This document shows, piece after piece, positions 25,487 through 36,604 of a stretch of DNA of 64,000 nucleotides (position 1 is its first letter; every line of letters begins with the position of its first letter). A program made the position numbers and the translations under genes. The stretch comes from Natrinema halophilum (GTDB lineage: Archaea > Halobacteriota > Halobacteria > Halobacteriales > Natrialbaceae): NCBI RefSeq assembly GCF_013402815.2, contig NZ_CP058601.1, positions 3,658,001 to 3,722,000 of the forward strand, read 5' to 3'. Below the pieces are notes generated by a model, which was not told where the DNA came from, ran no database searches, and saw nothing but the letters and a program-made list of their open reading frames with translations.

Positions 25487-27367
25487 ATGACAGAACCACC
25501 GACAGACAGCCCCGGAACGACGGCCGACGACCGTCGAGCAGCGAGTCGCGGGCAGGCAGCCGCCGGCGTCGAGAACCGCATCGAGACCGACGACGATTGG
25601 GAGTCGACCGATGGCCTCGAGTACGAGGTCGTGACGACGCCTGTGCTCGTCATTGGAGCGGGTGCGGCGGGCGCTCGCGTCGCAATCGAACTCGCTGAAT
25701 CGGACGTCGAGTCGCTCGTAATCGGCAAGCGCGAGCACGGTGACGCCCACACGACGTGGGCGGCCGGCGGCGTCAACGCTGCGCTCGGCTCACTCGACCC
25801 CGAAGACGACTGGACCGTCCACGCAGCGGACACGCTCACTGAGGGCCACCACCTGAACGATCCGGATGCCGTCGAACTGACGGCACAGGAGATGCCCGAC
25901 CGCATCCACGAACTCGCCGATTGGGGGATGTCGTTCGACAGAACAGACGAGGGTGACATCAACCAGCGCTACTTCGGCGCACAGTCCTATCGACGTACCT
26001 GCTTCGTCGGCGACCGGACCGGCGAGGCCATGCTCGAGACGTTGATCGAGCGGGCCCGCGAACTCGCGGTCCCATACCGGGAGAACGTGATGATCACGCG
26101 GCTACTCTCCGACGGCGACCGCGTCGACGGCGCCGTCGGCTTCGACATGGAGACCGGTGAGGGCCTGCTGTTTCGGACGGATCACGTCGTGCTCGCGGCG
26201 GGCGGGTTCTCCGCGCTCTATCATCGACACTCGTCGCGAGACGACGAAAACAATGGCGATGGCCAGGCGCTGGCGCTCGAGGCGGGTGCCCGACTGCTGG
26301 ATCTCGAGTTCGTCCAGTTCCACCCGACCGGAATGGTCGGAAAACGGTACGGCGAGGAGTGGGACGGCCGGCTGGTAACGGAAGCGGTCCGCGGTGAAGG
26401 CGGGCGGCTCTACAACGCGGAGGGCGAGCGGTTCATGGAGCGGTATTCGCCCGACCAGATGGAACTCGACGCCCGCGACGTCGTCGCACGAGCCATCGCT
26501 CGAGAAGTCCGCGAGGGCCGGGGCACCGAGAACGGGGGCGTCTTCCTCGACATCTCTCACCGGGACGCCGAGTACATCCGCGAGCGGTTGCCCTCGATGG
26601 TCGCGCGGTTCGACTCCCTCGGCGTCGACATCACCGAGGAGCCGATGACGGTCGCGCCGACGGCCCACTACACGATGGGCGGCGTCGATATCGACTTCCG
26701 GACGGGCCAGACCGGTGTCGAGGGTCTCTACGCCATCGGCGAGACAGTCGCCGGCGTCCACGGTGCGAATCGCCTCGGGGGCAACTCGCTGGCCGAAACC
26801 GTCGCGATCGGCGCCATCGTCGGGGAGCACGTCGCGAGCGCGGTAACCGAGGCCGACGAGGATCCCAACGTGACCGACGGCCAGCGGGCGCTCGCCGAAC
26901 GGGAGTTCCAGACGCTCCGCGCGCTCGCTGTCTCTGACGGAACCGTCACACCCACACAACTTCTCGAGGAACTCGGAGAACTGCTCTGGGACCACGCCGG
27001 TATTCTCCGTAACGAAGCGGCGCTCACAAATGGGCTCGCAGAACTCGAGGCACTTCGCGCTCGGACGGCCGATCTCCGGGTCGACGGCGGGCTCACTTCG
27101 AAGTCGTTCGAGTACGCCGTGGACCTTTCGGCGAGCCTCACCGTTGCCGAGGGGTTGCTCCGAACGGCGCTCGAGCGAACGGAGTCTCGCGGGGCACACT
27201 ACCGGATGGACTTTCCCGAGACGGAGCCCGACTGGCGGGTGAACCTCGTACTCGCTGCCGACACCGACGGACTTTCGATTAGCCGCCGCGGCGTAGCCGA
27301 ACCCAGTCCAGCCGTTCGGGAGGCACTCGAAGAGGGGTACGAACTCGACTATCACCACCTCGAGTGA
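25487..27367 (+). CDS. SdhA/NadB-type FAD flavoprotein
   Basis: 626 residues from ATG 25487, which follows an AT-rich promoter-like stretch. After a 40-residue disordered start comes the FAD-binding VLVIGAGAAGARVAIELAE, then HTTWAAGGVNAALG, QSYRRTCFVGDRTGEAML, VQFHPTGM, RGEGGRLYNAEGERFM and HYTMGGVDID, and a C-terminal helical domain. This is the fumarate reductase/succinate dehydrogenase/L-aspartate oxidase family. L-aspartate oxidase (NAD synthesis) and a soluble fumarate-reductase-like role both fit. No nadA or nadC and no iron-sulfur subunit adjoin it. The true succinate dehydrogenase is at 39464-42972. Confidence 0.82.
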   Translation: MTEPPTDSPGTTADDRRAASRGQAAAGVENRIETDDDWESTDGLEYEVVTTPVLVIGAGAAGARVAIELAESDVESLVIGKREHGDAHTTWAAGGVNAALGSLDPEDDWTVHAADTLTEGHHLNDPDAVELTAQEMPDRIHELADWGMSFDRTDEGDINQRYFGAQSYRRTCFVGDRTGEAMLETLIERARELAVPYRENVMITRLLSDGDRVDGAVGFDMETGEGLLFRTDHVVLAAGGFSALYHRHSSRDDENNGDGQALALEAGARLLDLEFVQFHPTGMVGKRYGEEWDGRLVTEAVRGEGGRLYNAEGERFMERYSPDQMELDARDVVARAIAREVREGRGTENGGVFLDISHRDAEYIRERLPSMVARFDSLGVDITEEPMTVAPTAHYTMGGVDIDFRTGQTGVEGLYAIGETVAGVHGANRLGGNSLAETVAIGAIVGEHVASAVTEADEDPNVTDGQRALAEREFQTLRALAVSDGTVTPTQLLEELGELLWDHAGILRNEAALTNGLAELEALRARTADLRVDGGLTSKSFEYAVDLSASLTVAEGLLRTALERTESRGAHYRMDFPETEPDWRVNLVLAADTDGLSISRRGVAEPSPAVREALEEGYELDYHHLE

Positions 27368-27447
27368 GCGCCACGGGCTCGACCCGTCGACGTCAACCGG
27401 GACGCATATGCATTTTCGATTCCATACTCTCGTATCCACACCAGCTC

Positions 27448-28038
27448 ATGAGAGAAGAGGCACACACCATCCTCCGACAGGACCCCGTGATGGCGGGTCT
27501 CGTCGACCGCCACGATCCCTACGTCGAATCGGACTGGGACGAGTACGAGCGGCTCTGCATCTCGATCATCAGCCAGCAACTCTCCACCGCGAGCGCGGCG
27601 GCTGTGCGAGAGCGGGTGTTCGACCTCCTCGAGGGAGACGTGACGCCTGCGTCCGTACTGGCCGCGGACGAGGCGGCGCTTCGAGACGCGGGACTCTCCC
27701 GAAGCAAGGTCGAATACGTGCAAAACGCCGCACGTGCGTTTCAGGAAAACGATTACACGCAGGCGGGGCTCGACTCGTACTCCAACGAGGAGGTCGTCGA
27801 TTTGCTCACCGAGATCAAAGGAATCGGCGCGTGGACCGCACGCATGTACCTGCTGTTCGTCCTCGAGCGACCTGACGTGCTTCCCCTCGGTGATCTTGCT
27901 CTTCGTCGCGGTATCGAGCAACTGTACGGAAACGGTACGGAACTGACGCGCGAAGAGATGCGCGAGGTAGCCGACCCGTGGCGACCGTATCGCAGCGTCG
28001 CGACGCGGTACATCTGGGCCGAGTACGAGTCCGAGTGA
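27448..28038 (+). CDS. DNA-3-methyladenine glycosylase II-type (AlkA-like HhH-GPD) enzyme
   Basis: 196 residues from ATG 27448; the earlier in-frame opening overlaps the end of the flavoprotein gene and lacks family features. The helix-hairpin-helix GPD core is clear: EIKGIGAWTARMYLLFVL near residue 130, then VLPLGDLALRRGIEQLYG, where the Asp of GDLALRRG is the catalytic residue. An early SIISQQLSTASAAAVRERVF segment matches the family. It removes alkylated bases such as 3-methyladenine from DNA in base-excision repair. The usual N-terminal beta domain of E. coli AlkA is absent, as in other archaeal members. Confidence 0.9.
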   Translation: MREEAHTILRQDPVMAGLVDRHDPYVESDWDEYERLCISIISQQLSTASAAAVRERVFDLLEGDVTPASVLAADEAALRDAGLSRSKVEYVQNAARAFQENDYTQAGLDSYSNEEVVDLLTEIKGIGAWTARMYLLFVLERPDVLPLGDLALRRGIEQLYGNGTELTREEMREVADPWRPYRSVATRYIWAEYESE

Positions 28039-28393
28039 CCAGGCATCGGCGAGCACAGGGCGTCGGTTCGCAGTCCACCGCCGCCTCGGGAACCGCGCCG
28101 ACCGACGATCGATTCGAAACGGCCCGGCGTACGATCTTGACAGGGATGGTCGAGTCGTGAACCGAACGGGCGACGTCGTGGCTCTCGCTCGGCGGGTCCG
28201 GCGAGGGCTGTGTATAACCGGTAATAGATTCTTATGTTTCGACCGGCCGGTGAAACAGCAACTGGTGGAAACTATAACGATGCGTTACAGCCCGGCTTGT
28301 GCCGGCCGCAAAAGGGGGCCGGAGAAACGCGAAACTGAACGGCGGGAACGGCACTGTTGACTGAAGTATCCCCCTCGGCACAGGGAAAACGAA
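28039..28393. other. 355-base upstream region with two overlapping hairpins
   Basis: No convincing gene. A plus-strand opening of 67 codons (28157-28360) is basic and unlike local proteins. Near the 3' end are two mutually exclusive hairpins (28292-28305 and 28302-28322). The region is the leader and promoter of the five-residue-repeat protein gene. Confidence 0.5.
28292..28322 (+). promoter_or_regulatory. Pair of overlapping inverted repeats in the leader of the pentad-repeat gene
   Basis: CCGGC-TTGT-GCCGG (28292-28305) forms a 5-bp stem with a four-base loop. CCGGCC (28302-28307) pairs with GGCCGG (28317-28322) across nine bases. The arms share 28302-28305, so only one hairpin can form at a time. 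This is an attenuator-like geometry, but function is not shown; GC-rich DNA produces such palindromes by chance. Confidence 0.3.
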
Positions 28394-29680
28394 ATGGCAA
28401 ACGATCGATCTTCAACCGATACGGACGCACCCGAACAGCGTCGAATGACAACGGATACCGAGCGGATCAGGGAGTGGGCAGAGGCCCGCGACGCCGTTCC
28501 GGTGTCGGTACCCGATAGCGAAGGTCACGGCCACTCGTTCGTCCGTCGGAACGAGATCGGCGAAGGTCACGAAGAACTAACCTGGGACGACTTCGATCGG
28601 TCGTTCCGCGACGAGGACCTCGTGTTCGCCTACCACGAGGAGGAAGCGACTGGGGAGGGATTGGGCTTTTTCGAGATCGTCGAGCGTGAGCAAGCGTTCG
28701 ACCGAGCCGACCTCGGTCGCGACGAACTCGAGGAGTCGCTGCGACGCGGCGAGACGGTGACGACGGAGATCGTCGAGACGCAGGTGATCGAACAGGAGAT
28801 CGTCGAACGGGATACGATCGAGAGCGAAGTCGTCGACACCGATCTCGCCGAACGGGAGGTCGTCGACTCCGAACTGCTGAGCCGCGACATCGTCGAGACC
28901 GAGTTCGTTGCCGACGACGTCATCGAACTGATCGTCGACGAGACCTACCTCGAGACCATCGAGGAGATCGAACGGTACACAGTCGAGAGCCGCGTCGTCG
29001 ACGTTGACATCGAGCAAGACGAGGAGGTCGAACGCGACGAGATCGAGTCGGTCGAGACGGACATCGAACTCGATAGCGTCCAGCGATCGATCCTCGAGAG
29101 CGACGTGGTCCGCTCGGACGTGATGGCAGACGAGGTGATCGAGCGGGAGGTTATCCAGAGCCAGCGGACCGAAGGCGACACCGTCCGGAGCGAACTGATC
29201 GAGCGCCGGACGGTCGAGGAGGAGGTGACCGAGCAAGTGGAGATGCGATACGTACTCGATGAGACCGACCTGCTCGAATCCGAAGTGATCGCGAGCGAGG
29301 TGATCGAGGGCGAAATCATCGACATCGAGGAGTACGGTGCGATGGAGACCGGCGAGATGGAGGCCGACGTTGCCGCAGGTGGAGAGACGGGAGCGACGGC
29401 GGACGTCGGCACGGAGACGACTGACGAGGCGACGGAACCGATGTCGATCGAACTCTCACAGGACGAACAGGGTAAAGACGTCGTCGACGAGAACGCCCAG
29501 CAGATCGGCATGATCGCCGAGGTCGAGGGGCAGACGGCCTACGTCGATCCGGAACCGGGCCTGACGGATCGACTCAGGGCACGGATGAACTGGGGCGGTC
29601 ACGGCGACGAGGACTACCCGATCGATTCGTCACAGATAAAGGAAATTACGGACGACCAGGTCGTCATCCGAAGCGAGTGA
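28394..29680 (+). CDS. Acidic five-residue-repeat protein with PRC-barrel-like C-terminal region
   Basis: 428 residues. Residues 1-115 are a globular acidic region with LTWDDFDRSFRDEDLVFAYH. Residues 121-314 are built from about 38 consecutive five-residue units of the form h-h-(E/D)-x-(E/D), where h is Val, Ile or Leu (IVETQ, VIEQE, VVDTD, VIERE); the register shifts by two residues between roughly 180 and 230. Residues 355-428 (GKDVVDENAQQIGMIAEVEG, then DYPIDSSQIKEI) look like a PRC-barrel-type strand-rich module. The periodicity suggests a regular coil such as a beta-solenoid. It may be a stress or surface-charge protein; it loosely recalls PRC-barrel/DUF2382 (YsnF-like) proteins. Function unknown. 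Confidence 0.75.
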   Translation: MANDRSSTDTDAPEQRRMTTDTERIREWAEARDAVPVSVPDSEGHGHSFVRRNEIGEGHEELTWDDFDRSFRDEDLVFAYHEEEATGEGLGFFEIVEREQAFDRADLGRDELEESLRRGETVTTEIVETQVIEQEIVERDTIESEVVDTDLAEREVVDSELLSRDIVETEFVADDVIELIVDETYLETIEEIERYTVESRVVDVDIEQDEEVERDEIESVETDIELDSVQRSILESDVVRSDVMADEVIEREVIQSQRTEGDTVRSELIERRTVEEEVTEQVEMRYVLDETDLLESEVIASEVIEGEIIDIEEYGAMETGEMEADVAAGGETGATADVGTETTDEATEPMSIELSQDEQGKDVVDENAQQIGMIAEVEGQTAYVDPEPGLTDRLRARMNWGGHGDEDYPIDSSQIKEITDDQVVIRSE

Positions 29681-29692
29681 GCGTCGCCACCC

Positions 29693-29866
29693 GACGGTAG
29701 GCGGAAGACAGCAGACGGTAGGCGGAAGACAGCAGACGGTAGGCGGAAGACAGCAGACGGTAGGCGGAAGACAGCAGACGGTAGGCGGAAGACAGCAGAC
29801 GGTAGGCGGAAGACAGCAGACGGTAGGCGGAAGACAGCAGACGGTAGGCGGAAGACAGCAGACGGT
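29693..29866. repeat. 21-bp perfect tandem repeat, eight copies plus six bases
   Basis: The unit GACGGTAGGCGGAAGACAGCA occurs eight times without a mismatch from 29693 to 29860, then restarts for six bases. It begins 13 bases after the pentad-repeat gene stop and ends 80 bases before the katG stop, so it lies between two convergent 3' ends. No spacers exist, so it is not a CRISPR array. Complete identity implies recent expansion or conversion. Confidence 0.95.
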
Positions 29867-29945
29867 GATCATCTCGGTTCGAGTGGTCGAAAGCGCCGGA
29901 GATGATTTCCCCCGTAACGATCGATCCGGTGAGTTCCGCCCGAGG

Positions 29946-32427
<2,482 letters not shown>

Positions 32428-33771
32428 TCACTCCTCTTCTTCCGGTGTATCGGCCGCATCGCTGTCGATCCGACGGCTGACGTCGACCTGGTAGTTCTCG
32501 AGGATGTCCCGGCCGAGCAAGACGGGATAATCCATGTGGCTCCGATCTTCGACGCTCGCCGTGACCGTATGCTGGTTGCCGCCGACCCCAACGACGACGT
32601 CGACGACGGGCCGGCTCTTCGATTGCTTGCTGCTTCCGGAACGAATCCGGGTGATAGATTTGATCGGCCCGGCACCGATATCGGCGGCGAGGCTGGTATC
32701 GATACTCGTTCGCGTCGCGCCGGTATCGGACTTTGCGAGCACGGATTTCGATCCGCTCGTCCCCGAGAGGACGACCTCTTCTGTGTAGCCGATTACCGCG
32801 GGCTCCGTATTCTTGGTGACCATCTCCGATGGCTGAGCCGCCGGCCTGGAATCGTCGAGGACGTTCGCGAGATCCGCAACGCGCTCGTCGTCGACGGCGC
32901 CACCGACGCGCTCGATCGCCATCTTGGCGATGTACGGTGCCGGACTCACGTGAGTCGCCTCGTAGAGACCCTTGAATCCCGCCGTGGGGTTGACCTCGAG
33001 GACGAACCACCCCTCGTCGCCCTCGACGAGATCGACTCCGGCGTAGTCGAGGCCGACGACGTCGGCTGCGCGACGGGCCATCTCGCTTGCTTCTTCGGGG
33101 AGGTCGCCAGTCGCGTCCTCGACGGTACCGCCGAGAGCGACGTTAGTGCGCCAGTCGTTGTCCGGCGCGTAACGGTACATGGCACCGACGATCTCATCGC
33201 CGACGACGTAGACGCGCAAATCACGATTGCGGACTCCCTCCTGGTCGACGAGTTCTTGCAGGAAGGCATACCGGTTTCCGACTTTTGCATTGATCGGATC
33301 GTCTGGCCCGACTTTCCAGGTCCCACCGCCGTGAGTCCCGATCGCGGTCTTGTACACTGCCTCTTCCCCGTAGCGCTCCCGAGCGGCGGTTAACTGATCC
33401 GCGCTGAGTGCCAGCGTAACGTCGGGTGTTCGGATGTCGTTCGACGCAAGCGCCGTCGCGGTCGAGAGCTTGTGCATCGCCGTCATCACCGCGCTCGGCT
33501 CGTTGAGCGTTGGCAATAACTGCGAGAACGCGTTCGCCAGCCCGAGTTCCTCGGCAGGCTGTTCGGTGTTCGACAACAGCATCCGGTTCGCGATGACGTC
33601 GACCGATGGCTCGAGGACGGGACTGCCATCGGTGACGCTAATCGATGTATTCTCGGCTCGAAGCCACTCGGTGTCGTGTCCGAGATCCTCGACCGCGTTG
33701 AGAATCGCTTTGGTTTCCTTACTCGTATGAAGACTCAATACCCCGACAGTCACGGGATCGCCAGCGCTCAT
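32428..33771 (-). CDS. RimK-like ATP-grasp ligase fused to RimB-like aspartic-peptidase-fold domain
   Basis: 447 residues. Residues 95-300 are a RimK/LysX-type ATP-grasp: AVYKTAIGTHGGGTWKV (nucleotide-binding Lys), RNRDLRVYVVGDEIVGAMYR, and DYAGVDLVEG with FVLEVNPTAGFKG, whose Glu259 and Asn261 bind Mg2+. Residues 325-432 are the retropepsin-like 'ATP-dependent zinc protease'/RimB domain: AKSDTGATRTSID with Asp-Thr-Gly at 349-351, and YPVLLGRDILENYQVDVSR. Such ligases add amino acids, typically glutamate, to a terminus or side chain, and the RimB domain is thought to act in reverse or as partner. Separate genes elsewhere, the two are fused here. An AstE-like gene is 3 kb away. Confidence 0.85.
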   Translation of the reverse strand: MSAGDPVTVGVLSLHTSKETKAILNAVEDLGHDTEWLRAENTSISVTDGSPVLEPSVDVIANRMLLSNTEQPAEELGLANAFSQLLPTLNEPSAVMTAMHKLSTATALASNDIRTPDVTLALSADQLTAARERYGEEAVYKTAIGTHGGGTWKVGPDDPINAKVGNRYAFLQELVDQEGVRNRDLRVYVVGDEIVGAMYRYAPDNDWRTNVALGGTVEDATGDLPEEASEMARRAADVVGLDYAGVDLVEGDEGWFVLEVNPTAGFKGLYEATHVSPAPYIAKMAIERVGGAVDDERVADLANVLDDSRPAAQPSEMVTKNTEPAVIGYTEEVVLSGTSGSKSVLAKSDTGATRTSIDTSLAADIGAGPIKSITRIRSGSSKQSKSRPVVDVVVGVGGNQHTVTASVEDRSHMDYPVLLGRDILENYQVDVSRRIDSDAADTPEEEE

Positions 33772-33862
33772 ACAGAGTAGACACCGAGCCGTCGGATAAG
33801 TATTGATAGTTCATTCAGCCCGATCCAGGCCGTCGACGGGCCTCGGTTACGGGTACGACGGC

Positions 33863-35332
33863 TCAGCCGATGACCGTCCGAATCTGTCGCGGATCGACCA
33901 GGCCGCTCATCACCGCCAGCACGCCCCAGGTGACCGCACCGACGGTGATCGCCCCGAACAACATGAGCAGGTTCGAAACCATAGGCGTTACGAGCAACAC
34001 GGTGACGGCCATCACGCCCGTAATTCCACAGATCAGGCCGGTCGTTCGAGCGAGGCGCGTGACGTTCAGGGAGAGCTCGGTGTGGACGACGTAGAGATTC
34101 ACTGCCACGTACACGGAATGAGTCGCCACCGTCGCGATCGCAGCCCCGACGACACCGATCGTCGGAATCAACAGAATGTTCAGTCCGAGATTGGCCAGTG
34201 CCGTCGCGCCTTTCGCCACGGCGCGCGCTCGAGCACGCCCGAGGTAATCCAGGCTATCGCTCGTGAGGTTCGTAATCGCCTGCAGGACGACGAAGCCGGC
34301 GAGGACCTGTAAGACGGGCACCGCAGCCGCATAGTCGTTTCCGAAGACCATCGTCAGGAACGGGCCTGCGACGATCGCGAGGCCGACTGCAGCCGGAATG
34401 TATAGCAACAGGACGTTCGTTAGCGAGGTCTCGTAGATTCGTCTGGCTTCTGCGAGCTGATCGGCAGCCTTCTGTTCGCCGAAGTTCGGCGAAATCGTAA
34501 ACCCGAGCGACGCCGCGGGTGCGAGTACGAAGTCCGTGATCTGCTTTGCTAGCGTGTAGAACGCGACTGCAGCGGGGTTGAGGAATAGACCCACCAACAC
34601 GATGTCGATCTGTTTGTCGATGACGTTCGCGCTCTGGGTTGCCGTCAGCGGCACGCTGTACTCGAGCAGTCGGCGCGAGAGACCGTCCTCGTATTCGTCA
34701 GCCGCATCGTATCGCCTGTAGAACCCGTAGTAGAGGATTCCAATCCCGACGACGGCGGCGATAGCGTAGCCGACGATGTATCCGAAGAACGCGCCGAGTG
34801 CGCCGAGGCCGGCGAGGACGAACGCGACCGAAAAGAGCAGCCGACCCGCGCCGCTGATCGCCTGGACGAGGGCGCTGTAGCCGAGGTGATTGAATCCCTG
34901 GAACGCCACCTGCGAGAACGTGCTAAAGGAGAAGACCACGAGATAGAGCACGCCTGCCGCGAGAAAGGGGGCCGCTCCGGGCTCGCCGAGCGCGTTCGCG
35001 ATCCACTCGTGAAAGAGCAACAGGACGTACGCGACGAACGTGATCAAGACGAGCTTGGCGGTAATCGTCGTCTTGAGAAGGTACGGTACCTGTCCCGGAT
35101 CCGTCTCTCGGTACTCGGAGAGATATCGGGCGACAGATCGGGACAGGCCGAGATCTGCAAATAGCTGGAGTATAGTCAACACCCCGATCGCCCAGTATAG
35201 CGCGCCGTACCCGTCCGGATCGAGCAGGTATCGCGCCAGTACGAACATGAGAAGCGCGCTCGAAATCATATAGATCGCGCGCGCTACGAGCGTTGCCTTG
35301 AAGCCGTGAACGATGTGATCCTCCCTGTTCAT
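33863..35332 (-). CDS. Polysaccharide/lipid-linked oligosaccharide flippase (Wzx/MATE-like)
   Basis: 489 residues from ATG 35332; an earlier in-frame opening adds Arg- and Cys-rich residues outside the family. Twelve to fourteen membrane helices fill the protein, with GFKATLVARAIYMISSALLMF at the start, FADLGLSRSVARYLSEY after helix two and KQITDFVLAPAASLGF mid-protein. This is the oligosaccharide flippase family (PST/MVF superfamily), which moves lipid-linked sugars across the membrane for surface glycans or S-layer glycosylation. No glycosyltransferase genes adjoin it. It is 91 bases upstream of the RimK fusion gene in the same direction and may share its transcript. Confidence 0.9.
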   Translation of the reverse strand: MNREDHIVHGFKATLVARAIYMISSALLMFVLARYLLDPDGYGALYWAIGVLTILQLFADLGLSRSVARYLSEYRETDPGQVPYLLKTTITAKLVLITFVAYVLLLFHEWIANALGEPGAAPFLAAGVLYLVVFSFSTFSQVAFQGFNHLGYSALVQAISGAGRLLFSVAFVLAGLGALGAFFGYIVGYAIAAVVGIGILYYGFYRRYDAADEYEDGLSRRLLEYSVPLTATQSANVIDKQIDIVLVGLFLNPAAVAFYTLAKQITDFVLAPAASLGFTISPNFGEQKAADQLAEARRIYETSLTNVLLLYIPAAVGLAIVAGPFLTMVFGNDYAAAVPVLQVLAGFVVLQAITNLTSDSLDYLGRARARAVAKGATALANLGLNILLIPTIGVVGAAIATVATHSVYVAVNLYVVHTELSLNVTRLARTTGLICGITGVMAVTVLLVTPMVSNLLMLFGAITVGAVTWGVLAVMSGLVDPRQIRTVIG

Positions 35333-35851
35333 TCCAGTGGACTGTTGCGGTGAGATACTCGTAATCGACCGAGGCCGAAGCCGAACGCAATCAACGTACT
35401 CCTCCCATCGAGGGTGCGTCCAATTGTAATGCGGGGACAAACGACGGTCCGTTGTGCGGTACTGTCGGTTGCAAGCCATCGTATTGGATGCGCTGGTCGG
35501 TCTCAGCCGGCTCTACAAATGGGTACAGCCGCCAGTACACAGCGACGGGCGAGTCGTGCTCGGACCGCCACGCGAGGCGTTCGTTTGGCGTCTCGAACCG
35601 CTCGAAACGTCAGCTGTAAGATGGTGCAAACGACCGAACCGTAGACGGAAATGCTGTAAGGGAGTCCAAACGACTGAATCGAGAGCAGAAACGGAGACCA
35701 AACGTTCGAACGGTCACCGTACAAATGAGAGAGCGAAGCAGGGAACGCGGGGCAAACGAATCCCCGGGTCGACGGGCCCTTCGAAACGCGGCCGGATGAC
35801 CGAATCCGCATTCGACCTCCCGGCGTCGATCGTCGGAATTACCGGATGCGT
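35333..35851. other. Intergenic region with degenerate CAAACG-type repeats
   Basis: About 520 bases. No frame has local codon preference. CAAACG followed by a GAA or CGAA triplet recurs at 35627, 35667 and 35699, each within loosely similar 32-40 base blocks, and inverted CGTTTG elements lie nearby. The promoter of the flippase gene must be in the left part. Confidence 0.4.
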
Positions 35852-36604
35852 CTAGAGGTACGAGGCGTCCCAGCGGGTCGCTTTCCGGCGATTCCCGCAG
35901 TTGTTACACTCGATCCGTCCCATCGCGTCCATCGCATTATCGATCGAATCGCAGTTTCCACAGAACCAGGCGTAGCGTTCGCGCTGGTCTTTCGTCCTGT
36001 AGGCCGTGTAAAACGGTGACTTCGATCCGCGAGCGGCCTCGCCGTAGCTCACGTAAATCGTTTCGTCATCTACCGTCACCTCGTCGATCGCCCCCCAGCT
36101 GCCGTCGGCCTCGTGATCGCTTTCGACGTAGACGTTCTCGGTAAACGTCTCGTCGCCGATATCGACGTCGCGCTGGCCGGCTTGCTCGAAGCCGTGGTCC
36201 CGGTAGAACTGATTCCCGCCCTCGTTGTCCGCGAGAACGAAACACTGGATTTCCGATGCACCTTCCTCGAGTAACGCTTCGCGTGTCCGAACGAGCAGTC
36301 GGACGCCGGTCCCGCCGTCACGGTGGTCGGGATGAATATGTAGCCAGAGGAGATGTCCAGTGCTTGCTTGCTGACCGACGAGTTCGCTCTGGGAAAATCC
36401 GATGACTTCTCCGTCTCGTTCGACGACGAGAAAGAGGACGCGGTCGTCGGTTATGTCGTCGGTAAACGACTCGCCGTACCATTGTTGGACCGCGTCGTCG
36501 ATGGTCTCTTCGTCGAGAAATGCGGTGTACGTGGAGTTGAGCGACTCGTGTGCGGTCGATCGAATCGCCTCGGCGTCGTCGTCGGTTGCCTCGCGAATTT
36601 CCAT
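35852..36604 (-). CDS. GNAT acetyltransferase with C-terminal zinc ribbon (DUF5816-like)
   Basis: 250 residues. Residues 1-150 are a GNAT fold: MEIREATDDDAEAIRSTA at the start, WLHIHPDHRDGGTGVRLLVR as acetyl-CoA-binding motif A, and NQFYRDHGFEQAG as motif B. The last 85 residues contain ARGSKSPFYTAY and a four-cysteine site, Cys215/Cys218 in FCGNCDS and Cys233/Cys236 in ECNNCGN. This tail looks like the small haloarchaeal zinc-ribbon domain DUF5816, normally a separate protein; I recall that family from memory. An N-acetyltransferase with a nucleic-acid- or protein-binding zinc ribbon is plausible. Substrate unknown. Confidence 0.82.
   Translation of the reverse strand: MEIREATDDDAEAIRSTAHESLNSTYTAFLDEETIDDAVQQWYGESFTDDITDDRVLFLVVERDGEVIGFSQSELVGQQASTGHLLWLHIHPDHRDGGTGVRLLVRTREALLEEGASEIQCFVLADNEGGNQFYRDHGFEQAGQRDVDIGDETFTENVYVESDHEADGSWGAIDEVTVDDETIYVSYGEAARGSKSPFYTAYRTKDQRERYAWFCGNCDSIDNAMDAMGRIECNNCGNRRKATRWDASYL

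Noticed and set aside
28157-28360. Leader peptide gene upstream of the repeat protein
   Set aside because: Arg/Cys-rich composition, no start context and overlap with hairpins; no support beyond being open.
29693-29866. Candidate CRISPR array
   Set aside because: The units are directly adjacent with no spacers.
29630-29872. Minus-strand open frame encoding repeated Val-Cys-Cys-Leu-Pro-Pro-Thr
   Set aside because: It is only the translation of the 21-bp tandem repeat; no flanking coding signal exists and composition is alien to halophilic proteins.
35503-35811. 102-codon minus-strand frame in the intergenic region right of the flippase
   Set aside because: No codon preference or domain, and degenerate repeats run through it.
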